The notes under the pieces were generated by a model. The model saw nothing but the letters and a program-made list of their open reading frames with translations, was not told where the DNA came from and made no database searches. Shown one piece after another: positions 10,761 to 20,900 of a stretch of 64,000 bases of DNA. Position 1 is the stretch's first letter. The number at the start of each line of letters is the position of its first letter. Where the stretch lies: contig NC_072801.1 in assembly GCF_028583425.1 (NCBI RefSeq), positions 63,875,766 through 63,939,765 of the forward strand, in the 5' to 3' direction. The position numbers were made by a program, and so were the translations under genes. Source of the stretch: Eublepharis macularius. Taxonomy: Eukaryota; Chordata; Lepidosauria; Squamata; Eublepharidae.

Positions 10761-11090
10761 TACATCACTGGGAATCAAAGAAAAGATAAATTCCTTAGTG
10801 CAGCTCATTTTTACCAGTACAGTGTTGCTGGATCCATTCCTCATTGACGCTATGCAAGGAGATCTCTCTAGGTGTGATACTGATACTTTTCCAATCCTAT
10901 CCTGCTCCAATACCCACCCTTGATTCTTGGAGGAATCCAGTGTCAAGTTTTATTCTCTGGCCAGACCTGGTTTAACAGACCCAGCTAGGTAGGCAAAACA
11001 TTATCTTCATGTCTAATGAGTTTATATCTAATTTATCTACGGTCTGTCGCCCTGGAGACAAGTGTCAAGTGTGCATCTATTACATACAAA
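10761..11090. other. Non-coding, nothing recognised
   Basis: No exon-like frame, RNA gene or known repeat was recognised. Confidence 0.35.
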
Positions 11091-11282
11091 GGCTGTTTTC
11101 ACACAGCTCACCACCCTCTGGAACGTTGTGCAAAACTCCAGGCAGACAGTATCTTCTTGTGCAAAATGGCACCAGGAAAACGCTGTTATCCAGGAGTTTT
11201 GCGTGAAATCGCGCGAGAAGATGCTGTCTGCCGGGACTTTTGCGCAGCGTTCTGGAGGCTGGTAAGCCATGTGAAAACAGCC
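11091..11282. mobile_element. Palindromic MITE-like element
   Basis: The ends GGCTGTTTTCACA and TGTGAAAACAGCC are perfect inverted repeats. The arms are diverged inverted copies, with ctctggaacgttgtgc on the left mirrored by gcgcagcgttctggag on the right. Flanking aaa on each side may be the target duplication, but it is too short to be sure. Superfamily not assigned. Confidence 0.6.
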
Positions 11283-12974
11283 AAAGTCTATTCCAGACTA
11301 AAATTAATGTTCATTCACACAATTTCTAAGAAGCAGGCAATCGCTTGCAGATCTTTGTTGGCATCAGCGGCTTAACCACGCAGCTATTAAAGTGCCAGTT
11401 TTAAGGAACAGCTTCCAAACCCTTCACTTTTTCACAGATAATAAATCTGTTGTACCTGCATAATAATTTTTTTGCTGACAATACTTTGAGCAGATTTAAA
11501 TAATTGTTTTAGGGAGAACAACCAGCCTGACTGCATGCCTTGTGCAACTTGTAAAGCAACAGAAAAGGATCAAATGATCAACAAGATTACTCACCACAAA
11601 AGCTCAGGCAAAGCTCAGCCACTTTCTGATTTAAAGAGGCTCTAGTGACAGAACTGTCAATCAAGAGCAGAAGAAATATATGAACAGTTATGCTTTGGAA
11701 ACAGTTAGATCTTTTGGACTCTGCTCTCCGTAGTTTTTAAACCAACCATATTCTGAGACTGGCAACCAAACAGCTTAATAATAAGGAAGTGAGACTCCTT
11801 GCTTTTATTTGTCCAGACGATGGGCAGTTTCCAGCTCAGACTGATAAGATTAACAGTGCATCTGTAGGATATATGATGCAATACTCTTGGCACATCCACA
11901 GAAACAGCCATTAAAGGCTAATTAAAGACCAGAGCAATGTCTACCACACGAACAGATAACAGATTTGCAGCTAAATTCAGCATATTAGCAAAAACAACAA
12001 ATCCTCTCGCCTACCTTTGGAATTTTTTAATATTCTTCAATATGATTGCCTTTATAAACTCTTTAATAACTGGAATACTGCTGCCATCTTGGTCTTTGTC
12101 AAAATGGCATCTGAAGCATGGAGTGCTGTCTAGATGGTTCATTTAGGCCTATTGCCCTGTTAGGCCAATGGAAAGACTATGATTTACTTCATTTATACCC
12201 CTCCTTTCCCTCCAATGGGGACCCAAAGAGACTTACTTCATTCTCCTCTCCTTCACTTTATCCTCCTCAGGGGATTTGTTAATTTCATCTTCCCCTCCCC
12301 AAAGGCTCTGTCAATTTCACCTCTCCAGTCTAAAATGGTGTGGAATTGCAACCAGAGGGCAGTGAGGAATGGAAATGGGCTGGAGCTGCCTTCCAGAGCT
12401 GGGCTTGAAACTGGAGAGGTTATAATGGGCCGAAGTTTCCCTTCTGGCATTTCACAGCCCCTTCACACGGCTCCAGGGTATCGCAAAGCCTTTGCCCTGC
12501 TGCCGGCTCTGTCTTTTTAAACTACCCCTCCCGGCTAACATTGCGTCTCTCAACACGTGTTCTTCATGTGTCAGATGCCTCGTGTAGAGAGACTCCTTGT
12601 CAGGTGAGAGTGTCAGTGAGGCTCATATATTTTAAGTTTTAAATGACATTTATTGTAAGCTGCCTTGGCTCCTGCTTTGCAGGCCCAAAGCAAGGTTGAA
12701 CATATTTTAATAGAAATAAATAAAAAAAACAAACCCTCTGTGGGAATTTCCCCCATCATGCAGCAGCTGAAGGCACAGAAGCCTGTTCTGCCCCCTTCCC
12801 TCTCTGCCTCCACACAACCTGACTCAAAGACAGGGGCTTTCGGCTTCCAGTACCCAATCTCCTGTCACATGTTTCTTGTGTCCTTCTTCCAAGCTACATG
12901 GCTCTCTATTTCCTCACTGCATCCTCACAACTGCTCTGATCTGGTTCTCCTTATTCCTCCACAGACACTTGTTT
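11283..12974. other. Non-coding, one LINE/SINE-tail remnant
   Basis: About 12165-12300 looks like a reversed retroelement tail (tttatacccctcctttcc, then aatggggacccaaag). The remainder is unrecognised. No exon is supported. Confidence 0.35.
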
Positions 12975-14565
12975 AGGGTTGCCGTTGGAAAGCAGAAGTC
13001 GGCCCAGCGGGAACTCTCTTGTGGAGTCCCTCAGGGTTCAGTTCTTTCCAAATTGCTATTCAAAATGTATACGCGCCCTTGAGTAGAGATCGTCAGGGGT
13101 TTCAGAGTTGGGTGCCACCAGTATGCTGATGACACCCAGCTCTGTATCCTGCTGGATAAGCAGACAGAGGGCGAGATCTCAGTCCTAGCACAGTGCCAGG
13201 ATGCCGTGGTTGATTGGTCGAGGGATAGTAGCCTGAAGTTAAATTCATCAAAAATGGAAGTCGTGTGGCTGGCTTGGTCCACGACAACAGTGGAACCTGC
13301 TCTTCAGTCACACGATGGAACCCAGCTTACAGCAGTGGACTCTGTCAGGAGTTTGGAAGTGTGGCTGGATTCCACACAATTCATGGATAAAAAGGTGTCC
13401 ATGGTGACAATCAAGACGGGTAGCTGTGTTAGTCTGTCTGTAGCAGTGGAAAAGAGCCAGAGTCCAGTAGAACCTATAAGACTAACAAAATTAGTGGTAG
13501 GGTATGAGCTTTCATGAGTCACAGCTCACTTCTTCAGATACCTTGTAGTGATGAGGTCAGCATTCTACTATCTCGTTCAAGCCCACCGGTTATCCCTGTA
13601 TTTGTCTTGGTCTGACTTGGCCACAGTGATTCATGCTACGGTCACCTCTTGTCTAGACTATTGTAACTCACTCTGTGTTGGGCTACCCTTGAAGGCACTT
13701 CAGAGATTTCAGTTGGTACAGAATGCAGCTGCCGGGCTGTTGGTCAGAGTATATTGCTTAGATTTTGAAATAGTAAAGAGTCCAGTAGCACCTTTAAGAC
13801 TAATCAACTTTATTGTAGCATCAGCTTTCGAGAGCCACAGCTCTCTTCATCAGATGCATCGTGTGGCTCTTGAAAGCTGATGCTACTGACGATGCATCTG
13901 ATGAAGAGAGCTGTGGCTCTTGAAAGCTGATGCTACAATAAAGTTGGTTAGTCTTAAAGGTGCTACTGGACTCTTTTGCTACTACAGACTAACACATCTA
14001 ACTCCTCTGGATCTTTGATTTTGAAGCAACTGCATTGACTTCCAATTGTTTTCTGAATCAGATTGAAGGTGTTGGTTCTAACCTTTAAAGCTCTTAAAGG
14101 TCTGGGACCTTCATACTTACAGGACTCCTGTGTAACTCCCCATGTGCTCTAAAGTCCGCAACTCAGGGCCTGTTAGTGGTTCCTGGCCAGAGGGCTGTTC
14201 GACTCTCTTTGACCAGAGGGAGGGCTTTCACCATTGTGGCTCCCTCCATCTGGAATGCATTAACAGAGAAGACTCCTTCCCTCTGGGATTTAGTGAAATT
14301 CCAGAGAGGCTGCAAAGCAGAGATGTTTTGTCTGGTGTTTGGAGGCTGATTCAGATATTTTTATTGGCTTAACTCCATACAATTTATTTATTATAGATAA
14401 TGGGAATGAGTAGGATTAAGTAATGATGCTGTTCTTTTAGATGTATCGGTTTTAATTTTTGTATTTATATTATTTTAATAGCATTTCTATGTATGCTGTA
14501 AACCACCTTGACACCAAATATGATGGAGAGGCAGTATCTAAGCTAAGTAAATAAACAAACAGTCC
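12975..14565 (+). mobile_element. L2-type LINE, 3' part of reverse transcriptase, broken
   Basis: Conceptual frames show reverse-transcriptase marks: GVPQGSVLS near 13027, YADDTQL near 13118, and farther on CLDYCNSLCVGLPLKALQ near 13650-13700. The 3' end has gtaaaccaccttgac and an A-rich aaataaacaaac tail. Stops and frame changes plus two inserted repeats (about 13412-13560 and 13770-14016) make it inactive. The protein order and spacing fit the L2/CR1 clade, with L2 preferred because of the 3' end. Confidence 0.75.
13770..14016. mobile_element. Palindromic repeat inserted in the L2 LINE
   Basis: Inverted arms share gagtccagtagcacc on the left and ggtgctactggactc on the right; the centre repeats gatgcatctgatgaag. 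The 9-mer gattttgaa is duplicated at 13761-13769 and 14017-14025. A diverged single-arm relative lies in the same LINE at about 13412-13560. Related ggtgctnntgga fragments occur near 25360, 30430-30560, 33690 and 48750. Confidence 0.6.
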
Positions 14566-14586
14566 TGTGAAACAGATCTGCGGTTG

Positions 14587-14797
14587 TGGAGAGTGCCCTC
14601 AAGTCATAGCTGACTTATGGCAACCCCTGGCAGGGTTTTCATGGCAAGAGACTTACAGAGGTAGTTTGCCATGGCCTGCCTCTGCAACCCTGATTTCCAC
14701 TGGAGGTCTCCCATCCACATACTAACCAAGGCTGACCCTGCTTAGCTTCTGAGATTGGATGAGATCAGGCTCACCTGTGCTATCCAGGCCAGGACAT
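14587..14797 (-). repeat. 5S-rRNA-derived SINE
   Basis: On the minus strand the head reads like 5S rRNA (tcagaagctaagcaggg, then gtggatgggagacc). The 5' part on the plus strand, agtgccctcaagtc with ggcaacccc, is the family's body. Other copies lie at 22689-22897 and 42692-42902, with fragments at 25175-25300 and 31715-31880. It is a SINE, not a functional 5S gene. Confidence 0.75.
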
Positions 14798-14985
14798 AAA
14801 ACGGATCAGGTTTAGAGACAGTGATGGGTCCAAGGTCACTGCCCTCATTTGAAGCTGAGCTCCTCTAGTCATACTAACAATTTCTTCATACAGAAACCTA
14901 ATTTGAAATATGGGAAGGTATTTCAGAATCCAGAGAGAAAGAGCCTCAGAAGGAAGTAATAAACAAGGGTGGTGGGCCTGCATTT

Positions 14986-15563
14986 GGCCAGGTGGCCAAA
15001 TGCTGTATCCTCCCTGTAAGTGGGACTCCTGGTTGCAGGAGCAATCGTGAGAATTCTTCAGATTTATTTATTTCATTTCTTCCATGTGGCATTTCACAGA
15101 ACCTGCCGTTTCAAACACAGACATAAAGACACACAGACACTCTCTCATATGCTCTGGCCAGACCAAGAGTCATTCAGCAGGGCAGCTCCCACCCATGTGC
15201 CCAGCGCATGGTGCGCAGTGAAATAGCAATTAAAGAGGGAAACCAGCAGGTGGCGCTAAAGGACCGAAAGTAAGGCGGGAGAGTCTGGCTGGAGGCCTTG
15301 GAAGTGAGAACGAATGACAGGTAGGAGGAGGGAGCAGGAGACGGGGCTAGTCTGCCCCTCCCACCACCCTCTCCTTTGCCCAGTATGGTATGGATGCAGT
15401 TCACGGGAGGCTGCGTTTTGGGGCTGAGATCTCCAAGAAAGGACTTGTCAGGGACAGGATGTGAATGTTCCCTGTAACTCTGCTGAAAGAGAACCAGGTG
15501 GAAGCGTCTAGGAAGGGCCAGGTGGCCAAATGCTGTATCCTCCCTGTAAGTGGGACTCCTGGT
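14986..15563 (+). repeat. 48-bp perfect direct repeat pair, 530 bp apart
   Basis: The same 48 bases, starting ggccaggtggccaaatg and ending tgggactcctggt, stand at 14986-15033 and 15516-15563. The 482 bp between them are not duplicated and show no recognised gene or element. Confidence 0.85.
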
Positions 15564-17607
15564 CATGCAGAAGAAACTTTGGGTCCAGCTTTCAGACCAA
15601 TGGCTGTTTCACTGGGGGTGAGAGCAGTGCAACCCAAGATATAATTACAAGAAAGAAGAAAGGGGTTTAAGGCCCACTGAGACAGCCTTTCTGCCCAGGA
15701 TATGGCTCAGGATAAAGTCAGACCACACCACAAGCAGACTACCTATTAGTACTTCATGTCCAGATCTGGTAGGGGAAAGGTGAACTGCACCTGTGGAATT
15801 GGTACCTGGTCTGGCAGCTACTTAAACAATCTAAGGGAGCGACATCACAAAATCTACCTGGCAGGTTACTAATGTGTTTTCTGGAAGAAGGTCTTGATTC
15901 CTTCTTGTAAATGGTTCTGAAGGGTTCTGTGATTTTTTTTAAGCTCAAAGTAGAGGAGAAAGGATTATGGAAGTAGCAGTAGGGAAGGGATTGTCTAACC
16001 CTTTCTCCCTGAGCTGTTTTCCCATTGTAAATCACGAGTGCATCTTAAGCTCTTTGCCCAACAGGGAGAAACATACAGATGAGGATAGCTGGGGGAGTGG
16101 CGATTTAGATGGAGGGAAAGGGCACATGGGGAAAAAGAGGGTCAGAGAAGACATTACTAAGATATCTGGCTCAGTAACCCAGGACACACAGTGTCTCTGT
16201 GCACAGCCAGGGGGGGATGTGAACAAGCACACCAGCCCCAGCCTCTCCTATGCTTAATCATTGCACATGGGCACAGCACATGCATGCATTCAAGCTGTGC
16301 CCACAATGGTTCTGCCTGGGTGTCAGGAACCTTTTAAAAACCAGCATTTTCTAATCTTGAAGACAGAGCTGATGCATGTTTAACTTGAACGCATGTAATT
16401 GCTGTGACCCATACACATTGACCGTGCATAGGTAAGAGGGATGCTCTTACTTCCCCGGTATGTACATTGATTGTATACATAGATATGTCATGTATAGAAG
16501 GCAGTTTGATGTTTGTGTGACAAATAAGAATCCAGTAGGTGAAGCTTTCCTATCACTTCACCTCTGTGCCAGAAAATGATTCACTTGCTATATTTTTTTC
16601 TGTTGCTTTTAAAAACACAGGAGCTCTGCCAGGAAAACAGGTTGGCAACACTAAGTAAAAGGCTTAATTCATGGTCATGTTGAAGAAAAGCTGGTCTGCA
16701 TATGGTCAGAGTCACTGGAAAACGAATGTTCGAGTTGCCTTCTGGCCTCTAAAATCTGCTCTTCGGACTCCCTTATAAAGGCTAATTTGGCTCAAGTCGG
16801 TTCATGTGTGCCAAATGTATATCCAGCGCTGTAGCTAGCTGGACCTTTGTTGCTTTTTGGCAGGCATCACCTTGCCTGCTTCACAGGGAAATTCCTGGAT
16901 TGCCCAAGCTCTCTCACATGTCTCTCATATTGAAATCCTAGACATTCAGTCTTGCAGAAACTCTGGGTGCCCTGTGACGGTGAAAATGTACATGTTTGGG
17001 ACTCCAAAAGTCCTTTCTGGTGAGCTTCAGAGAAAAGGCACATTGTAAAGTTATGCCAATTTCAATTATCTTTCCTCTGAGCTGCATGTTTGCCGCTAGT
17101 GGCCAGGGAAGGAATTTGCACTTTGGGCTTGTTCGCTTATAATGTAAAACGTGCAGCTATCTTTCTATGTCAGATATTGAGAGATGCACAAAGAGGTCTT
17201 AACCAAAAGGCAGGGTTAGACTTTCAACACTATAGGGATTATTTTGAACAAGTCTGCTCTGGTGACAGGGTAGAAAGTGGCCACAAGTCAGTGGCGGAAC
17301 ATGTACCTTGCATGCACAATCTCCCCAGGGTCAATCCTCACATCTCCCAGTTGAAAGGAGAATGACTGGAGGAAAACCCTTCCTAAGGCGCCAGAGAGCT
17401 ATTGTCAGCCACGTACAGAATGTGGTTGCATGGATGAGCACAGGGTCTGATTTCAGTCTGAAGAAGCTTCATATGTGGCAAGAGCGGATACAAAAACTGT
17501 CTTGAGAGAATAAATAGTCTAGCTGATTTTCAGCCTGAATATTTTAAACAAGGTGTGTGTATGTGTGTTTTGTGCTGTCACCTAAGGTGTGTGTTATGGG
17601 GGAGGGT
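15564..17607. other. Non-coding; one SINE trace
   Basis: A diverged tRNA-SINE piece lies at about 17284-17345 (agtggcggaacatg, gggtcaatcc). No exon was recognised; open frames here have no recognisable similarity. Confidence 0.35.
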
Positions 17608-17688
17608 AATTGAATTTCCTGCATTGCGCAAGAGGTTGGACTACATGACCCTAGAGGTCCCTTCCAACCCTATGATTCTATGATTCTA
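17608..17688 (+). mobile_element. CR1 LINE 3' terminus
   Basis: The sequence ggttggactacatgacc followed by aggtcccttccaaccc and ending in attctatgattcta is the diagnostic CR1 3' end with its 8-bp terminal repeat. Only about 80 bp remain, as is usual for 5'-truncated CR1 copies. Confidence 0.8.
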
Positions 17689-18060
17689 AGTCACCTCTGA
17701 CCTACGACAACCCTATGAATGAAAGATCTCCAAACCATCCGACCATTAACAGACTTGCTCAGATCCTGCAAACTGGAGGACGTGACTTCTTTTACTGAGA
17801 CCAGCCGTCTCGTTTTAGATCTTCCTCTTTTCCTGCTGCCTTCCACTTTTCCAGAGAATCTGGTCTTCTCATGATGTGATCAAAGTACGATAGCCTCAGT
17901 TTTGTCAAGGTAAATATCTCCACAAGGTGTATATGTCCAAAATTCTCCTTCCTTTTACAGAGAGGAGGTGCTGTGGCTCAGAGACAGAGCCTCGGTATGG
18001 CATGCAGAAGGTCTCAGGTTCAACCCCCAGCATCTTCAGGTAAAAAGACCTTGCAGCGCT
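17689..18060. repeat. Unclassified interspersed repeat, then tRNA SINE
   Basis: About 17689-17915 (acgacaaccctatgaatg onward) reads like a dispersed repeat, class not assigned. About 17962-18055 (+) is a tRNA-type SINE with ctgtggctcagagacag and the B-box ggttcaacccc. A (TG)n run follows at 18071-18091. Confidence 0.5.
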
Positions 18061-18879
18061 GCTGCCAGCCTGTGTGTGTGTGTGTGTGTGTACATTTCTT
18101 ATTCTACTTCCTAGACACTGTCCAATGTAGGCCTTATCCTTAGAATCTGTTTTCACCTCCCCCCCCCAAAAAAACAAACAGGAGTCCTGGTTTCAGCCAT
18201 GGAAAATATGATGGAATAAAGAGAACAAGGGCACCTCTAAGCATGTGCAGAATGCCTTTCCAGCACTACTGAGCAACTAAATCTTATTTGTAAGGGTTTT
18301 CAAAGAATCGCAGGGCTAGAGCCCCAAAGCTGATTTTAGAAAAGAAGCCGTGGCCTATGCTTACCAACCCACAGCAAAGCCAGTATTTCTCCCAAATCAT
18401 CCCAGAGACTCAGTCTTGGTCGCTAGCCCAGTCTTTCTCCACGTTTTTCCATTTGCTAGGCTACTTTTTTTTTTTATAGAAAAAAAGTCTTCATATGTGC
18501 ACAATTCCATTTGCTAAGCAATCCCCCCCCCCCAGTGCCTTTCCTTCAGCCCAGACAATCCAGTCCACGCCCGTCTCCTGGCTGGGACCCACTGAGCCCT
18601 TCTCGCCCTGCCAAGCCCAGAGAATCCACTCAGCCCCTCCACTCCAAAGACCTAGACGTTCTAACCACCCAGACTTTTCCACCCTGCCCTGATGCCCTGC
18701 AGGGGTTCTTTCTGTTCATTCATTCCTCCTGTCTCACCAGGCACAAGCGAAGGTTTCCTGTTGAAAAGACTGTCCAATAATTTATTAGAACCCCAGTCAG
18801 AGCAACCCAAAGTTCTGACCAGCCCTGGATTTAATTCAATAGCAATTTCCATCCATCCAAAGAACCCGGGAGTCCTGGT

Positions 18880-20900
18880 TCCCAACCCCCTGCCCCCCTT
18901 TCCTTGCCCAGGCGGCCCACGCATTCCCGCCCTTCCCTCTTCCTGCTTTAACTTGCCGGAGCCCCCTCCCCCCAGATCAAAGGAATGAACCCCGGCGTCC
19001 TGGCGCCCTGCCCGCCAATCCCGGCCCGCCGGATCTGTGTGGGCGTCTCTCGTAGTGAGCCGGGGGAAAGTCTTTGGCCCTGAATCACTGGGAGGCCGGC
19101 GAGAGGCGAAGTCGCTCCTTTGGGCATCTCCGGAGCGAAGCGAGGGGGAAAGGGAAGGAAGATGCTGGTCTGGGCACCTCTTCTGGGGCTCCTGCCCCTG
19201 CTGCTCGAGGCTGCCCGGGGAGAGCCGGTGCCAGGTAAGGGGGCGCTCCAGAAAGAAGCGGAGGGGGACCCGGGAGCCTTCGGCAGCTGTGGGGCAAGCA
19301 GCAGCCCTCCCTCTTTCTGGCAAGGCTGCACCGGCTGGATTTCTGCCTGCAGCTGGTGAGCGGTCCAGGGACTGCCCTGCGAAAGGGGTGGCTGAGTTGG
19401 AACAAACCGGAGAAGGGGGATCTGGAGGGAAAGGACGGAGGGCTTTCCTCTCTCCTCGTTCCGCCTGATCTTTAGGGTTACAGCAAGCAGCGCAGTCCTA
19501 TGCAGAGTTACTCCAGTCTAAGCCCCTTGAAATCAGTGGGCTTAGACTGGAGTCACTTTGCACAGGACGGCACTGGAAGTTTAGCGGCTGGAGCTGCGGC
19601 GCTATTAGTGCCCGGTGGAGTCCGGGAGCGGAGGCTGCCCAGCGGGGCCCCAGAGAACTTCGGAAAGGCGGGATCGGAGTCCAGCGGCACCGTAGAGACC
19701 GACAAGGTTTCCTGGGAAGGCGCTTTGAAGCTCCCTTCTCCCGACTGCGCTGGGCGCTCGTCCGCAGTGGCCAAAGCCCCGTGCCCTAAAAGGGCGCCGA
19801 GGGAGGGTGTCGGCTTTCGGGTTACACAGAACGCCGGGCGGCGTTCACGAGTCTGCAACGCTATTGGGGAGATCCGTGTGAATATACAACGCCGGGCGAT
19901 CCGCTTTGTTTCTGGGCTGCCCCGTTCGCTGTTGTTAGTCGGGCATAAATGCAACGGGGGTCGCTGCGTTCATCTTTGCCCGCTTCCTAGGAGTGGGCAG
20001 GTTTCAACCTTCAGGATTTGGGGCTGGGGCGAGTAAATGTGAAGCCCTGGTGGGGGAGGAAAGCCGCGCCTGCGGTTCGAAGCGGGCTTACCAGCTCCGG
20101 GTCGGGAAATTCCTGGAGATCTGGGGGTTACGCCTGAGGAGAGTGGAGTTTGGGGAGGGGCGCGACCTCAGCAGGCTATAGTGCCACAGAGTCCATCCTC
20201 GGAGGCTGCCTTTTCCTCCCAGAAACGAGTCTCTGTAATCTGGGACTCACGTGTAATTTCCGATCTCCCGGCCCCACCTGGAGGTTGGCAGCCGTATCTC
20301 TCTAATTGACTCTACAAAGGGTAGGAATAGGACTCAAGCCTGCCGCGAAGCACCGGCAGTCTGCCCATGCCCAGAGACTTCCTTTATCCTACACGTGCCA
20401 GAGCTCAGCCTCGACTTAAATTAACCCTCGCCCCGCCCCCAGCAAAGGGGGTATTTTCATGAAAGGAGAGCCCCGCCCTCCCGGCCCTGCTTCCCCATTG
20501 GCTGCTTTAGGAGGGGGCGATTTCCCCCATCGCTTTTTCCTACATAAATGAGAGAAACGGGGCAGGACTATAAAGTATCAGGAGACGCGGAGCGGGGGGA
20601 GCGTCCCGCCGCCCGCATCATGCGACCCGCAGGCTGACTCACCGCCGTGCCCCACCTTCCCTGCTCCCGTTTCTGGGCGCGGCGCCAGCCTCCCTCCTTG
20701 CACGGGGCATGTTTTATCAATGAAGTCACTTGGAAGGGCGGGGGAGGGGTCCCCCACCCCCACCCCTGCTTGCCCACGTGATGCCCCCTCCGGCTTGACC
20801 CGCGAGCCTCGCCGCCTGCTCCGGGTGGTTCGTGTTTCGGGGCGAAACTCGACACCCCCTCCCCACTGACGTTACCCCTCTGAAAATAGCCCCTCGTGTC
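18880..20900. promoter_or_regulatory. GC-rich, CpG-dense island over TNFRSF12A exon 1 and intron 1
   Basis: Base composition rises sharply in GC and CpG between about 18.9 and 20.9 kb compared with the AT-richer flanks. It covers the first coding exon. Inside intron 1, a second promoter-like arrangement is visible: a ccccgccc box at 20471-20478, an inverted CCAAT box (ATTGG) at 20497-20501 and TATAAAG at 20571-20577. CpG counts were judged by eye. Confidence 0.6.

Noticed and set aside
14700-14795. 5S rRNA gene on the minus strand
   Set aside because: Only the 5S-like head is present, diverged, fused to a SINE body and repeated elsewhere in the window.
17962-18055. tRNA gene
   Set aside because: It has A- and B-box likeness but no cloverleaf that I can fold, and it belongs to a dispersed SINE family.
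18661-19323. Long minus-strand open frame of 220 codons across the TNFRSF12A start region
   Set aside because: It lies antisense to the GC-rich first exon, where stop codons are scarce, and its sequence has no recognisable domain.
19500-20036. 178-codon plus-strand frame in TNFRSF12A intron 1
   Set aside because: GC-rich island with low stop frequency; no similarity, no splice context.
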